This document shows, one piece after another, positions 50,517-63,834 of a DNA stretch of 64,000 nt (position 1 is its first letter; each line of letters begins with the position of its first letter). Origin of the DNA: Dactylellina haptotyla (Eukaryota > Ascomycota > Orbiliomycetes > Orbiliales > Orbiliaceae); assembly GCA_031310005.1 (NCBI GenBank), contig CM062386.1, forward strand, positions 496,001 to 560,000, read 5' to 3'. The translations under genes and the position numbers were made by a program. Under the pieces are notes generated by a model. The model made no database searches, was not told the origin of the DNA, and was given only the letters and a program-made list of their open reading frames with translations.

Positions 50517-52182
50517 TTAACCCAGCATAATATCTTCAAGGATGCTTTCCAGCTCTTCTTTCCGGAATGGCGCCCATATCACCTCACTACCCTGTAAATC
50601 CTTCCTTGACATGACCATCTGATGGTCATAAAACCTATAATACGCCGGTTAGTCGAAGGCTCAAATTCGAGATACGTAAGAGGACACTATAAGCATACTC
50701 TTTCAATAAAGTCTTGAGTACCAACTCGCTCGAGCAAATAAACTCCTCCAAACCTTTCTGATACAAAGTTCGGTACGCGACACCATACGCCTCCGTCCCC
50801 ATTTTATCCTTCCCGGCCCCTTCGTCCTCCATGGACCCTAGCTGTGTTGCGACCAGTATCCGATACAAACTCTTAGCGTTTCCTGTCAAACTAGCAAGCA
50901 CGTATTTCACACCCTTCGCGCCGCTCTTACCGCTCCTGCCCGCGGTGCCACCGGTGATCACATCGACAATGCCTTCCGATTCATCTGCTGCTGAAATTTC
51001 GAGATCATAGTGAAGAAACGTCGTTGCGTCGTGAAATACAAAGTTAAAAAGGGTAAGCGTCGATGAATCCCATAGCATAGCCGCGAGAATATTGTCCGAT
51101 GAGGCGATGAGGCGGACGGCGGGATGCGCTGCTAGCTGCGCGAGTAAAGCTTGCGCTTGGGATGTACGTAACGCGGCAGCATCGATGGAGTGTACCAACA
51201 ACGTGATGAATTTACCCCCGTCTTTGTACTCGTCGAGGAGTTGTAACACGCCATCTATCATCTCATTAATGTTGACACCGAAGCGAACGCCATGATTCAT
51301 CCCCAGGACCGCAGTGGTCACCATGTTGAGAATCTCTCGAATCGTCAGGCCGCCCACGTATCCGTTGATGACTACGACGGTGCTCCCCATTGCTGCTTCT
51401 TTCTTGATATATTCCATTAACAGCTTCCTTTTGGATCCGTAGCCGTAGAGCAAAATGCTGAAGCCCTGTGAGAGCTCGAAAGTCCATTGGTCGTAATTCG
51501 CCTTGTGAAGAGAGGCGAGGTGCTCGATGTCCGTGCCATGTTTGTCTCCGTGTTTCTCGAGCAGACGGAAGTAGGTCTTTGGTGATAATGGAGGTAGCGT
51601 TGCGGTGGTAGACGATGGTTTCCCCCTGCCTCTGGATTGTTCGAAGTAGGCAGTAGGGCCTTCCACAGTCACCACAGGTGGAGGCGTCTTTTCCTTCTTT
51701 TTCCTGCCTCTTCGGCCGGGGGCTTTCTTCCCAGGTGTGCTGGAAACAGCCTTAGCTCTCTCTTCATCAGAATCACTCTCCGAGCTCCCGGCGTCTTCAT
51801 CATCAAAAATACGTTGTGCGAGGTTGTCTTCGTCGTCGAATCCGTCTTCTTCGTCGAGCAGGTCTTCACGGATACTCCGCTGGATCATATTCCTGACACT
51901 TTTCCGCTTAGCAGACCGGTTCGCGTTTCGCACGATCAGCGAGTCCGCCCCTCCTCCATCTGTGGTGTCATCGTTCAAATCGACCTGCTTCTGTCGCGGA
52001 GTACGCGGTGAACGTCCTAGCTCTGCTTCTGACGGTTCAGCGAGAAAAGCGACTTTCCGAGGCGTGCCATTGGTCCTCGATGGTGTGTTTGGAGCAGATG
52101 TGAGGTCTTTCACTCGCGACCGGCGCGACGGAGTAGCGTTTGGGGCTGGCGCTGGCGGAATATCTTCGCGTTTCCGCTTCAT
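50517..52182 (-). CDS. orc2: origin recognition complex subunit 2
   Basis: Two exons, 52182-50699 and 50634-50517, give 533 aa. Without splicing the 64-nt intron the protein would end in an unrelated tail; splicing restores the conserved Orc2 C-terminus FYDHQMVMSRKD and APFRKEELE. The N-terminal 170 residues are disordered, with S/T-P sites and basic patches (PGRRGRKKKEK), typical of cell-cycle phosphorylation. The conserved AAA-like core begins near TYFRLLEKHG and includes FSILLYGYGSKRKLL. Orc2 is part of the six-subunit complex that marks replication origins and loads MCM with Cdc6. It is divergent from argJ, sharing a 478-bp promoter. Confidence 0.94.
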
Positions 52183-52660
52183 CGTTGGGGTCTGCAGTTG
52201 CTACGGGTATGCTAACATATATCACCAAGCTCGAGTTGGGTGGTTTCGAGTCGAGCTCGGTGCGCGCTGGCCCCGGACTAACCTTCTTCAGCCGGCCAAT
52301 GACCACTCGGCCCTGTGCACCGGGCCGGAACCGGGGGACGAAGCGGAGCCGCAGGGATTCAGAGCACTCGATATCGGCCGTTTGGCTGGTTGGGTTTTGA
52401 TTAGGGCGGGACGGGCTTCTGATTCATAGGCTCAATTGGCCTTTGAATCGTGCGCCGTTCGCATTTCTTCAATTCATTTCACTTGCGCCGTTACGGAATA
52501 ACTCTCGCGACGGATTTCTACTCGCGCACTCGGTCCGGTCGAGTTGCCTTCCCGTATTCAAATCTTTCGAATCTCCCCACCAGGAGGCATTTCGATTCGC
52601 TGAGGGCTTAAATATTAATATCTCCAAAATACCACACGGGCAACGCGCGATACAGGCACA
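52183..52660. promoter_or_regulatory. divergent promoter of Orc2 and ArgJ
   Basis: A 478-bp intergenic region between two head-to-head start codons, relatively GC-rich, with no other gene. No specific factor site was identified. Confidence 0.6.
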
Positions 52661-54376
52661 ATGTCGGCTTTGATATCAAAGTCTCGACCGGCGGCTACCC
52701 GCCTCGCCACAGCTCACCGCCCTTCCGCATTCCTTCTCACGAATCGGCCCGCATACAGACCTCTGAATAGAACTTATGCTGCAACGGTTCTCTCAGAATC
52801 AAATCCCAAATGGAAATATGTGCCAAAGTCTGGTACCTATCCACAGGGCTTCTCCGTAGGAGGCATCCATTGCGGTGTCAAAAAGGATGGCAAATCTCTT
52901 GACTTGGCTTTGCTAACTTCAGACCTGCCCGCTTCCAGCGCAGCGGTATTCACCAAAAACGTCTTTAAAGCCGCGCCTGTGGTTCTGTCCCGTCAAATGC
53001 TAGATGATAGGAAAGGCGCTGGTGTCCGCGCGATAGTAGCCAATAGCGGGTGTGCGAACGCCGTCACTGGAAAAGGCGGGCTAGCAGATGGCGAAGCCAT
53101 GGGGAAAGCAGTGGACAGGCTTCTCGGAGAAACCCAGCCAAGCACAGTCATCATGTCCACCGGTGTGATTGGCCAGCCGCTTCCCATGCCTAAGATCATA
53201 GCTGGCATCCCAAAGGCATTCAAAGCCCTCGGACAGGACCACAAAAGCTGGTTAAATATTGCCAAGGCGATCTGCACCACCGACACATTTCCAAAGCTCT
53301 CATCAAAATCCTTCAAACTTCCAGGCGACGAGACAGAGTACAGAATTGCAGGGATGGCAAAGGGAGCAGGGATGATTCATCCAAATATGGCTACATTGTT
53401 GGGATTCATGGCAACAGATGCTCCCGTCACGCCAGCGGCTTTACAGGAAATTCTCACGTACGCCGTCGACAGAAGTTTCAATGCTATTAGCGTCGACGGC
53501 GATATGAGCACAAATGATACTGTTGCGTTATTGGCTAACGGTGCAGCATCGAAGTCCGGAAACAAGATTGACGTCGGAAGTAACGGATTCGAAGAGTTGA
53601 AGAACATAGTGACCGAGTTCGCGGAGGAACTAGCAAAGTTAGTTGTGAGAGACGGGGAAGGTGCTACCAAGTTCGTCACCGTAAAAGTAGTTGACGCTCA
53701 GAGTTTTGAAGACGCGGTAAGTTCTGTCATTTATCCGTATTGCCCAAGGATTATATTGATTATTATTTTTCATACTAGAAACAAGTGGCTTCAACTATCG
53801 CGAGATCTCCACTTGTTAAAACTGCACTTTATGGACGTGAGTATTTTGACAACGCTAGAGATATCTCGAAAATAAAAGATTAATTGATTTCGCAGGCGAC
53901 GCGAACTGGGGTCGTATACTCTGCGCAACAGGTTATGCTGGCGTTTCGTCTGTTGAACCTACCAAGACGAATGTCTCTTTCATCCCTACCGATGGTAGCA
54001 AAGAGCTAAAACTATTAGTCAATGGTGAACCTGAAAATGTTGATGAGAAAAGGGCGGTGAGTATACCAATGATGATAAATTGAAGCCATATTTTCATGAG
54101 CGCAAGAACCAAGCTAAACCTGGAATTTAGAGCGAGATCTTAGATATGGAAGACTTGGAAATTAGAGTCAGCCTCGGCACTGGCGCTGGCCAAGAAGCCG
54201 TATACTACTTCTGCGACTTCTCCCATGAGTAAGTTTACGAATACGCAATAATTCAGTTGATCACTTACTAATTCCCGTTATTTCTAGATATGTCACAATT
54301 GTAAGCCACATTTCAGGTCACATTTTCTTACCAGCCAATGCTAACCCCCATATAGAACGGAGACTACCGAACCTAA
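52661..54376 (+). CDS. argJ: mitochondrial glutamate N-acetyltransferase / ornithine acetyltransferase (ArgJ)
   Basis: Six exons (52661-53716, 53779-53836, 53896-54056, 54131-54228, 54288-54300, 54356-54376) give 468 aa. An Arg/Ser/Ala-rich N-terminus of about 38 residues is a mitochondrial targeting peptide. The autocatalytic cleavage site is in [14 protein letters not shown], where the new N-terminal Thr is the nucleophile; [14 protein letters not shown] and [10 protein letters not shown] are further family motifs. The enzyme transfers acetyl from N-acetylornithine to glutamate and can use acetyl-CoA for the first step, so it recycles acetyl groups in arginine synthesis. The C-terminus HEYVTINGDYRT is split over a 13-nt microexon and a 21-nt last exon. 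Length fits the family. Confidence 0.95.
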
Positions 54377-54564
54377 ATGCTCTTTATAGAGGCGGAACAA
54401 CAGGCTATATAGATATTTTAAGAGCGATGCCAAAAGTTTTACTAGATTACTTCATGTTTGATATTTCACAATTAATAGAGGCGAATATTTTGGAATCTAA
54501 GAGACTAGTAGACTAGAACGCTGTGGTATCATCATGCAAAATAGCGCTATAAATTATAAGACAG

Positions 54565-57500
54565 TTAAACAGCCCACTCGGTCTTATCATCTGACTCAGT
54601 CACAAATGGTTCCGAAATCTGCTTGATCGCAAAGTCGCTACAAAGAATACTGTTCGAAATCCAACGAATTAGTCTTGAAACCCACACTCGCCAATAAGAG
54701 GAAGGGCAACTTACCAAGCAGCAGCAACGACTCCATCAAACTCCTCGACCAACTTGTCCCTTGCGGGACCTGGCCCTGAGTTGCTAATATCCGTCTGCAA
54801 CTCCGAGATCCTCCTACTCATTCCAACTCCGCCGCTTTTCGCCAGAACACCAGCCAAGCAATCCGTATGAAAAGCGTGCTGACACGGGAACACAAAAAAC
54901 TGTCTCGAAAGCAATGGGTACTGGCAAACATAACACCGCTCTCCAGGTTCAATGATCGCGTATCTCCTATCAAGCAGCTCAATATCATGCCTGATATTCT
55001 CTGCTGTCTTCGCCGAATCGTCCATCTCCTTCTTCAGCCTATCAATCTTGAAGCTATAATCCTCCAAGGCGGTACAGATCTGCTCCTTGAAATCGTCAAT
55101 GACGACAAAGTCAGGGAAAAAGGGGATTAAATCCTCAATCTTGAGGAGTTTGCATTCATTCAGGACTTCCAGGGCTGGCTTGATCGCACCACCGCTTTGT
55201 CTAATCACTGTTTTCGCAATGGACAACCAGAGCTGCTTCGTGAGCGCCGGGTCATCTTCGGTTCTGTTAGCAATTATGCTAGCCAGTTCCGTATCGCCGT
55301 GTCGGAGAGCCAGATTAACAGCCTCCTGATATTTTTCCATCAAGGTGTAAATATGGACTGCGCTCTGAACGCGTTCATGCTTGATGCAAATTCGGAGAGC
55401 GAAATCCACCGAGTAATGCGGATTGGCCTCATGCGCTCGGAGGAATGAAAGCAGCTGGCTTTCATCCTTCGATTTCGAGACAGCTAGGAGACTGAGAAGG
55501 GTGTTATGAATGGCGGTCTCAGTGTTCCCAAGACGATCGATAGCGTAGAGAAGGTATCGGATGGCCTGGTTGTCAGATAATGGTATCGTGTCGGCTTTTT
55601 CACTGTAGGTAAGTAGGGCGGGGACTAATTTGATGGGATCAAGGTTGGACTGCCGTGTTAATATATCCACCGTTTCGAATGGGGCATTCGAGATAAGCAC
55701 AGAGGCGTATTTGTAAAAGATATCTGGTTCTGCCTGCTTTTTCAAAACTTCTAGCGCCTCTTTCCAGTTCTCACGTTGCACCCAGTAGTTCAGGACATAG
55801 TTCCAGTCCTTGATGGCGGAGGCGAAGTAGAGTAGTTCTGTCTCACGACCGTGGCTGCTGATAACATCATATGTTGTTTTCTTATCCAGCTCATTTTTGT
55901 ATTTCAGAACAAACTCATAATACTCGTCACGAACCGCATCGAGCTGGGATGCAGTATTGTTAACCTGTTCCCCATTTGTCTCTGTTTTCGCAGAAAGCTT
56001 ATCGTCCAGCGTGTTCAGCGCTGACATGAATACTTCAACAAGCCACGTCGCAACCATGATACGCTGCATTATGGATGTTTTTGGGAGCGAGCCAAGCTTA
56101 GAGAGAAGGTATTTTCGGAGAGCGGTATGCTCCCCGGCTTCGAGGAAGGTTAAGCAGACCTCTTCAAATGGCTTTGTGCTCTTGCCCCAAACAGTAGCGG
56201 CTTCGAGATATTTCTTCTGCGAAACCAAGAAGTCGCCAGAAGCGATTGAAACTTGATCCCTTTGTCGCGAATTCTACTCCCATCAGCTAGGCTCCATATA
56301 TCAGAATGGGGAAACATACTGAAGCAAAACGCATGGCAGCATCAAATAAATTCTGTTTTAGCATGATCTTCCAGACGTCTCTATTCTCATCTTTGAGTAT
56401 AATCTCAAAAATATTATCGCTAGTGAAAACCCAAAATGTGTTTAACTTTTGGTCGGACCGGATCCCTAATATCTTGGAGTCGTCATTGCCCTACGTATGC
56501 GATTAGTATGTTTTTCACATCTTCCACACGGTTGACAAAAACCTACTATGACGTCTTGGAAGACTATAGACTCATCAAACCGATTAATCGCGTATAGTAC
56601 TCCTTTACAGAGAACGAGAATATGGAAAAGTGTAAGTGCGACAGAGGCAATCTCACCCCCACCATGAGGCAGGGCGGTGATGGGCAGTATTTTCGATTCC
56701 TTGAAAACTAGGTCGCCGAGTTCCGAAGTGATGGGTACAGAGAACAGTCTACCATAAGAAAGGCCGGCTCCATGTGACCAAGCATAAATCCGCTCTGGGT
56801 CCATGTCGTCCTCAGATTCAGGCGATATCGATAACATGCTATACGGACTGCCATCGAACTCCTGGAACCCTTCTCGGGATTAGCTCCGAAGATTTTTCTT
56901 GAGTAGTTGTTTCACAGCAAAACATACCTGGAGTCTCTGCCTCGAAATATCGAGAGAATATTGGAGTTGAATCTGATGGGCCATGCTTTGACACTCGACC
57001 GATGAAATGAAGCATCTTTGTGGGTGTCGTCAAGATCACTCTCCTCATATCCGACGAACCTGGAACAAGTTCTACGAACAGTCCGGATACCGGTTGCGCA
57101 TCCGGCATTCTGTAAACCTGCTTAATATATTTCTCATCTCTCCTATAAGATTCCTCACTTGGCTCGATAAATATCTCATAAACTGAGCCATTCTGTGTAC
57201 CGAGTAAGATATCCCGTGTTGAGGCCGACGGTAACGCAGGGTTCCATGCCACGGATTCAATGTATATGCCCTTTAATTTTGCTAATTGCTTGACCCTTTG
57301 CGAGGATTGGTGGAGGTAGAAGTTCTCGCCCTGGGTGGTGCTGATGAGGAGGTGGCTCGCGGTGGGGTCTAAGAAGAGCTTTCGGATCGATCCGACTTCA
57401 CTTGCTTTCTTGGGTAAATCGATGTCTACTCTGGTGCAAAATCTTCCGGAATTAGCAAAGCAGTTTCAACAGCGCCGAAGCCAGGCAGTGGCAAGGTTCA

Positions 57501-57781
57501 CCATCGATATCAGCAGGATTATAGAGATCAATCCGCAGTAATCTCCCGGAAGCAAGAGCGAGAACGATGACATTATTGGCAACCTGAGCGGCGACGAAGT
57601 CGGAGGCTATCGGGAACTGAAGCTGGACATCCTCCACACGGAATATGGGCAAGTTAGGATCATCAATGTCATCGATGCCCGCTGTCGTGGAGGTTTGGGC
57701 GACGAAACCGGAGCCGTAAACAGCGGTTGGGCTAAACGCGGCGCTGGTGCTAGCCCTGAAATCTTCCGGGTTGAACGCCAT
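54565..57781 (-). CDS. vps18: vacuolar protein sorting protein Vps18 (Pep3/deep orange)
   Basis: Six exons (57781-57502, 57425-56928, 56869-56547, 56490-56320, 56273-54715, 54649-54565) give 971 aa. The N-terminal half forms the beta-propeller (Pep3/Vps18 domain: ASGRLLRIDL, VAWNPALPSASTRDILLG, AWSHGAGLSYGR). Alpha-solenoid clathrin-type repeats follow, then a coiled coil and the RING-like CYVCQYPLLSRQFFVFPCQHAFH. The last exon supplies the final zinc-binding CILCSDFAIKQISEPF, which a two-exon reading would miss. Vps18 is a core subunit of the HOPS and CORVET tethering complexes in vacuole and endosome fusion. It converges with argJ; only 188 bp separate their stop codons. Confidence 0.94.
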
Positions 57782-58365
57782 GTTCGGATACTTGAAGCTC
57801 GAGTCAGGCTTGATTCTGAGGGTGCGATCAAGTTACTGACATATTCGTAGCTGTGTGACGTACGTACGTATCTCGAGAGACCTGTAAGTAGATGCAGGTG
57901 CAAGTGCGAAGACGAACCCAAGCTTGGATCGGATGGGGAGCTTGTTGACGCGCCGCTGCGACGTACGCCACCATTTACCATCTGCGTTGTTTGACGTTGA
58001 CGCCGACCACAGCCAACACATTTTTACAACATGCGAGTTTCGATATTGATCTTCTCGACACACTCGCGTCGAATTCAACGTTGGGTGATATCACGATGGA
58101 AGATGGTCTTTCATAACTCCTGCAGATGAAATTAAAAAATATAGTTACCACTACCTCATTGTATTTTATTTATATCTATTAATATTCTATCTTTCTCACA
58201 TACATTTCCATTTCTTCAACCACGGTATGACAGACAAAATATTTCAACAGGAGTATATATCATCTCAAATATCGTTCTCTCTGTATCACATATTCCATCC
58301 TCTGCTAACATTGTCAATAAAAAAAATCTTGGTGTATGTTCAGCTCACTCCGATATGATTCGGAC
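57782..58365. other. Vps18 upstream region
   Basis: Promoter of Vps18 at the left and the 3' flank of the CBM1 gene at the right. No gene seen. A TACG repeat (GTACGTACGTA) lies near 57858-57872. Confidence 0.5.
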
Positions 58366-58933
58366 TCAGAGGCACTGCGCAAAATATGGGTTTTGAGTCA
58401 TACACCTGAAGGGTGTTGAGCAAGCCGTTGGTCCCTATGAAGATTCAGAAGATGATAAGATTAGATATATCAATAAACTTAGAACATCTAGTCCTAATAA
58501 TAATGGAGAATAGACCTACACCGAAGCCGATACCTCCACACTGAAAAAAATGGCTTTGCAAACTACGTGTTGTAGTGGTAGTCATGGTAGTAGTTGGTGG
58601 GACGTATGGGATCGTTGTCGTTGTAATGGCCGTGCTAGTCTCGGGAGTTGGGACGCACTGCCAATAGACGCTATTAGGGCGATAGCAAGTTGCGCCAGGC
58701 TCACAAAGAGTTTTGGTAAATGGAGTTGGGAAAGCAGCAAGCCCTCCGCACTATATTTATACCGGGCGAGTTATTAAAGTGCACTATCAGTTTTAGCGTG
58801 ATGGACAAGTACGGATACCTACCATGCCATATAGGGTCTGGACGTCAGATGGGCCAGTGGTTGTGGTTGCTGTCTGGGCTAAAGCTAACGGGATCATCAA
58901 AATGCTGGCGAAGATGCTGGTAGTTGGTGCCAT
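58366..58933 (-). CDS. small secreted protein with two CBM1 (fungal cellulose-binding) modules
   Basis: Three short exons (58933-58823, 58750-58520, 58434-58366) give 136 aa in one frame. The signal peptide is about 19 residues (ILMIPLALA before QT). CBM1 number one reads QTLYGMCGGL, LCEPGATC and NSVYWQC; its loop after CGG is longer than usual. A Thr/Pro linker (TTTTIPYVPPTTT) leads to CBM1 number two, FFQCGGIGFGGPTACS, RCMTQNPYFAQCL and stop. Introns interrupt each module just before or just after the CGG motif, which hides the gene from long-open-frame searches. CBM1 binds crystalline cellulose or chitin through planar aromatics, present here as Tyr, Trp and Phe. With no catalytic domain, it may be a free-standing wall or substrate binder, an effector-like shield, or a truncated enzyme. 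Confidence 0.83.
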
Positions 58934-59343
58934 TATGTCTAAAGGGAAGTGTGAATAGTATAACAAAGAAAGATTATTGGGTTTGCTCTTTGAGAATATT
59001 TTATGTTAGGTTGATCCTTAAAAACAGCCTGTAGATAGGAACAAAGGTATCGAAGCAAAGAGCCGGATATCTATGCTTAAATAGATATGCGAAGTACTCC
59101 CATAGGCTTTTGTATATAGAGTATCAAGTGAGTTATAGTGGACACTTAAAAAAGAATATATGAGAACTATTTGGCTAAGACTGGCTCCATAGATCGACAT
59201 CAACATTCTCTGCAGCCGTGACATTGTATTAAGCTCAACCTAGTGGATATCAACAACCCTACGCGGGTTTTCAGACCTATGCAACTAGCTATGGCTAAAT
59301 AATGTGGCCTTGATGCCTGAGACCTTGAGAAGTATACATCAGG

Positions 59344-60088
59344 CAGCTCTCATGTCGGTAAGTACATGTCACCAAATATTGCTCTTAAAGCTTTTGAAAC
59401 CGAGTCCTGTTCAAAATTATCATGAGCCTCGATTACTGATCCATTTAAAGCTCCTAGATACAGATAAAAAACCGGAGTCCTTACTTGATCAGGCCATGCT
59501 GTTTGCCCAATTGGATCATACGACCAGATTCGATAGACCAGGGCACGTCTTTATCGCAATATTATATAACCAACAGCCGGTCTTCCGCGAGTGTGGACAT
59601 AGGACGGACCAGGCCAGGGTGGGTCCGAATGGAGGGAACATAGCAGGAAAGCTCCACTGAATAACGTTTTGATTCAAGTTCTTGCCTGCACGACTAGCGT
59701 AGCCAACAGGGTTTCTAGCTATAAAAGGCACCGATATTGGTTCCTCAAAGCTTGGGAAGCTTGTTGATATCTCGAGCTGTATGCTTTAGAGATGTTTTAT
59801 AATCAGTTAATATGGACCCTAGGATATTGCTTACGCTCGGAAGTCGCTCTCGACGAACTATACCTGCAGCAGGGCCTGGCACTCCTCGATCGGCAAAGTT
59901 ATAATATGTATCCGGTGGTCCCAGCTTGCTGAAAACTGGCGCAGCAAGCCACAACTGTATTTTGACAACAAACCACGGTTAGTTAGTAAGAAGGGAGGAG
60001 GAATGTGTCCAAGGGATCGATATTGCCCGAGGGAAATAAAGCGGATGATTAAACCCGAAGCATGCTCAGGGATTATGCTATTATCCAA
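59344..60088 (-). pseudogene. coding-like fragments in shifting frames
   Basis: Minus-strand segments look protein-like but do not join by any splice pattern I could build: LWLAAPVFSKLGPPDTYYNF then DRGVPGPAAG (about 59960-59868); IARNPVGYASRA (about 59730-59690); and, in a third frame, VYRIWSYDPIGQTAWPDQ then VFYLYLGALNGSVIEAHDNF running to a stop at about 59344-59346. NPVGYASRA resembles a motif of Alg3 mannosyltransferases, but the flanks do not fit that family. Either a decayed gene or a multi-intron gene I failed to resolve; the family is not recognised. Confidence 0.3.
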
Positions 60089-63000
60089 TAGCTGTACACT
60101 AGGATACCTTGATATAAAGTACGTTTACAACACATATCTAGTATTTGCATCTTGCTTGATCCTAATTTATTGCAACTAGCTATTTAAGGTCATGTAGAAG
60201 AATTGGATTGAAATTTATAAGCCACGTGGATGTGAATTCCTAATACAAGAAAGTTTGTTCTTCCAATCGGCCGAGAACTCTCTTTGACGTTTTAATAAAT
60301 AATTCGTTCACTTTTTTGGATTTCGCAAATACAGGTACTCGATTCACATGCCCAATAATGAAACAACACTAGAAAATCATTGAATGTTCTTGTTCATGAA
60401 TTCAGGCACAGAATAGAGTAAAAGGATCGAATAGCGCCTATGAAAACATAAAGATACGCGAAAATGGTAATGAAAAGTCACGTTAATATCTTCTATTATG
60501 CTGCAACTTGACGGTAGGGGGCGGCCCAGCCCGAACCTCGTTACGCACGGATCGAGGCACGGGTGCATAAAACCTTCAACCTCAAAATGTGATGAGGCAC
60601 GGTATGCCTGGTTTCAATATTCAAGATATCCTCAGCCAATTGGCTAGTTTTACGTACTGCGCAGTGTCCTTCGATAACACCGTGCTGCACAGTCCATATT
60701 TTCACCCTCCTCAAACATTTACATTCATTACGCTTGATATAAAATATGCCCACCACTTACAAAAAGATAAATCTTTTGTTGAAATCTCGAATTCATGATT
60801 TGAATGTGAAAACTTCCACCACAAAGCGGTAGAACAATAGCATTACTTTGGACCTTTCATCCTTGAATATTCTTCCGAAGAATAAATATATTCAGGTGCC
60901 GAAATGCCGAACTCCTACAGTCTAAATTCGGTGACTGAATACTTTCCATAGCCAAATTTACAAGTATATAGTGAAACCCACACATTTTTCGATTACGATT
61001 CCCTCTCGGTTCCAGATTCCTCTCATAAAAATCAAAAACGATCATCCTGAAAGTATACACGAGGCAGTCGTTATCGATGTATCAATCAACTATCGCATTA
61101 TACCGTCAGGCTGACCGCATAGAAGTCGTAATCAGCCTTGCCGGTGTTACGAATAGAAAAAAAAGAAATGTTGATAGGAATCTAAAACGAAACGAGAGGA
61201 AAAAAGAAGTTATAGGACTACTACCACGGTTTATCACTCAGGCACAAAAGAAAAATTAGAAAGAATCGCATTATTTCAGGACTGCATATTCCCCATTCAC
61301 TCCGAGTTACCGATTTAACCCCAACGAATACCGCTTAATAATGATATCATAGTTCTCTGTCATTATCGACGTCTGCTGTTTGGTGTTAATCTATGAAACC
61401 CGAAGTGTTTAAGAGAGCTTATGGGGAAGAAGGGAAGGTCTCAGCGGAATCCTATATTATCACATGTGTGGCTGGTAAGGGCGTGTGTATATATACGCGT
61501 TTCCTCACCAAAATTCTAAGTATAGCTCAAAGACAGCAAACGTGGAGAAGCGACCGCGGCCGATATCAGCAAGCCGATTGCGTGCATGGCATATGATGGA
61601 GTGGATGTGTAACGTGGCACTGCCGAAGATTCCTATCGACGGTGCCTCATAATATTTCTCACTGGAATTGCCGCATTTTGCTCTTCCCAGGCACACGCAG
61701 GGCGGTATTATTACCCTGAACGGTAATATATGGGATGTGGGTTTCGGAATATCACGTTTCCCGTTTTGAAAAAAGAATTAAAAAAGAATTATTCCCAAAA
61801 CAGATTTTCTAAAAAAGGGCCGGACAGGTACCACCGTTTACGAACGCATCTGCTGGATCTCGTCAAGATCTTTGCGAGGGGGTAGAGAAAGAAAGAAAAG
61901 GGAGCAATACCAGGCCGTCGCTATAGCTCGGGGAATTTGTTAAAAATAATACTCCCGTTCGTCAGGCCCCAATTATCACAACCTCGCTTCCCCTGATTCG
62001 CGGACCGTTGAATGGGAAAACGAAAAATGGTCCGCATGCCGTAGACGAGCAAGTAGCCTGGCTTGCAAGTTCAGCGCCAACGTTACGTGAGAAAGGAAAA
62101 AGTAGCCTTACGAACAGACCGCCGTATCCACAATGGGTCTGGGTTTGCGACTAGCGGTGCAAGACTACCCGACCCTAACGCCCGCTAAGAGCGAGGTAAA
62201 ACGTGGTGGCTCGCATGGCGTTGCGAGGAATGGGTGACAATAGGTAACTAACGTAGGCGGGAACAGCATCACAATGGTGCTTGGGTGGAGAATGGGGTGG
62301 GAAAAAGGAGTTAACTGTGTTGTGCATATGTGTGTTTGTCGCGATCTGAGGCAGGGGCGCCCAATGGTGAAACCGAAACGCTAACCGTCTTTTGGAGTTT
62401 TTCCCTAACTTGACATGTTGGAACCGAAGACGGTAACTTATTGTTCTTTTCCCTCTTTCAAAAAAGAAAAGAAGAGAAAAAAAGGGAGGCTCGGGTGTTT
62501 TCATGCGTTGTTGGTATTGAATTGAAGATACTTGCAATTATTGGAAGTCGAAGATTGATATTGCCTTTTGATATCGTGGATTATGCGTCAATGTGAGATA
62601 AATGGTGTCTCTGTATGAGGGTCGTCTGTTCCTCAGGAATACTTCATGATCCGCTGGAGGATTTTGCGGGGAGCGGAAACAAGATCGGCTGCGAAAGCGC
62701 TTTGAGGGATATCGAGCAAGGGCCCGAACCGGGAAACTGCGTGCTTTTCGTATTGATGAATGAATATGCTTGGTTTCATGGTTTAGGAAGTCGCGATACC
62801 CGAGGTAGAGGGAACGGTATACTAGGCTGCGGATAACGAACTGGCACAGCAAGAGCGGATTGCACGAAGATCGTGTGTTAATTATTCTCCTTGTGTTATA
62901 TCCCGCCGAAACAATAGTTTGTCAGGAACGGGGAGAAAATCATCGTGATCCTTTCAAATAATATGAACTTGTATGAGATAATGACGATGCGCAACGAAAG

Positions 63001-63818
63001 GGCGCATTTAGCCGTCACAGAAGAGAAAACGGCCCGGCGCAGGTGTGGTAAAGACGAAGCATGCACGCGAGTGGTACGCAAGTGGACACCACCCACCACG
63101 CCCGCCGCGCCGCCGGACAATAACATAACGAGAGGGACCGACCATACGGGCAAAGACGTAAGGTACAGCTCGTGTTTGTCCTTGGTTTGTTCACCTGGTC
63201 CGAAAAATGCTCCATGGCCCTGTCTCATATTTACAGGTGCAATTTAATTTCATATGGGCGGTCTGGACATATCGGATCGCATGGAGAGGGTCGCCGTCCG
63301 ACCTGCAAACATTCAAAAGTTTGACTAGTTGTGATTATTCGACCGCGAGAGCCCCAATTTGCAGATGGCAAAGCAGACGTGCAGGCCTCGAGAGGTTCGG
63401 CCAGGCTTCAAGATCAATTATTTTTATAATGATTGCTCCGATAGAGTGCAGCGCTGATTATAATCTCGTCTAGGCCTGGCAAGCAATAATGAGGCAACCG
63501 ACCAGTGAGAGGGAGCGGCTACAGTGCCACTGTGACTGGCTGAGATTGCGCTATCCCGAACAGAGTCAAGGGTCAGACCCAACAAGGCCCACTTGGCTGT
63601 CAAACAGGACGAAGGATGATACCTTTGTGCCTTAGCTGAGACCTCGTTTTTAGCGTCGGGGGTTTCGAAGGTCGCAGGTCAGGTTGGTCAGGTTGGGCTT
63701 ACTCGCCTCCCGCATCCGTATTAGTGAGGACGGTTTCAAGACAGGATGCAGGCCCCGACGACTCCGATTGTGAGCAGGTCGCTCTGCCGTATCCAATACA
63801 TTCGAGGGAAGGTACTTG

Positions 63819-63834
63819 TTTTTTTTTTTTTTTT
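63819..63834. repeat. homopolymer T run
   Basis: Sixteen consecutive T. Length may be unreliable in an assembly. Confidence 0.9.
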
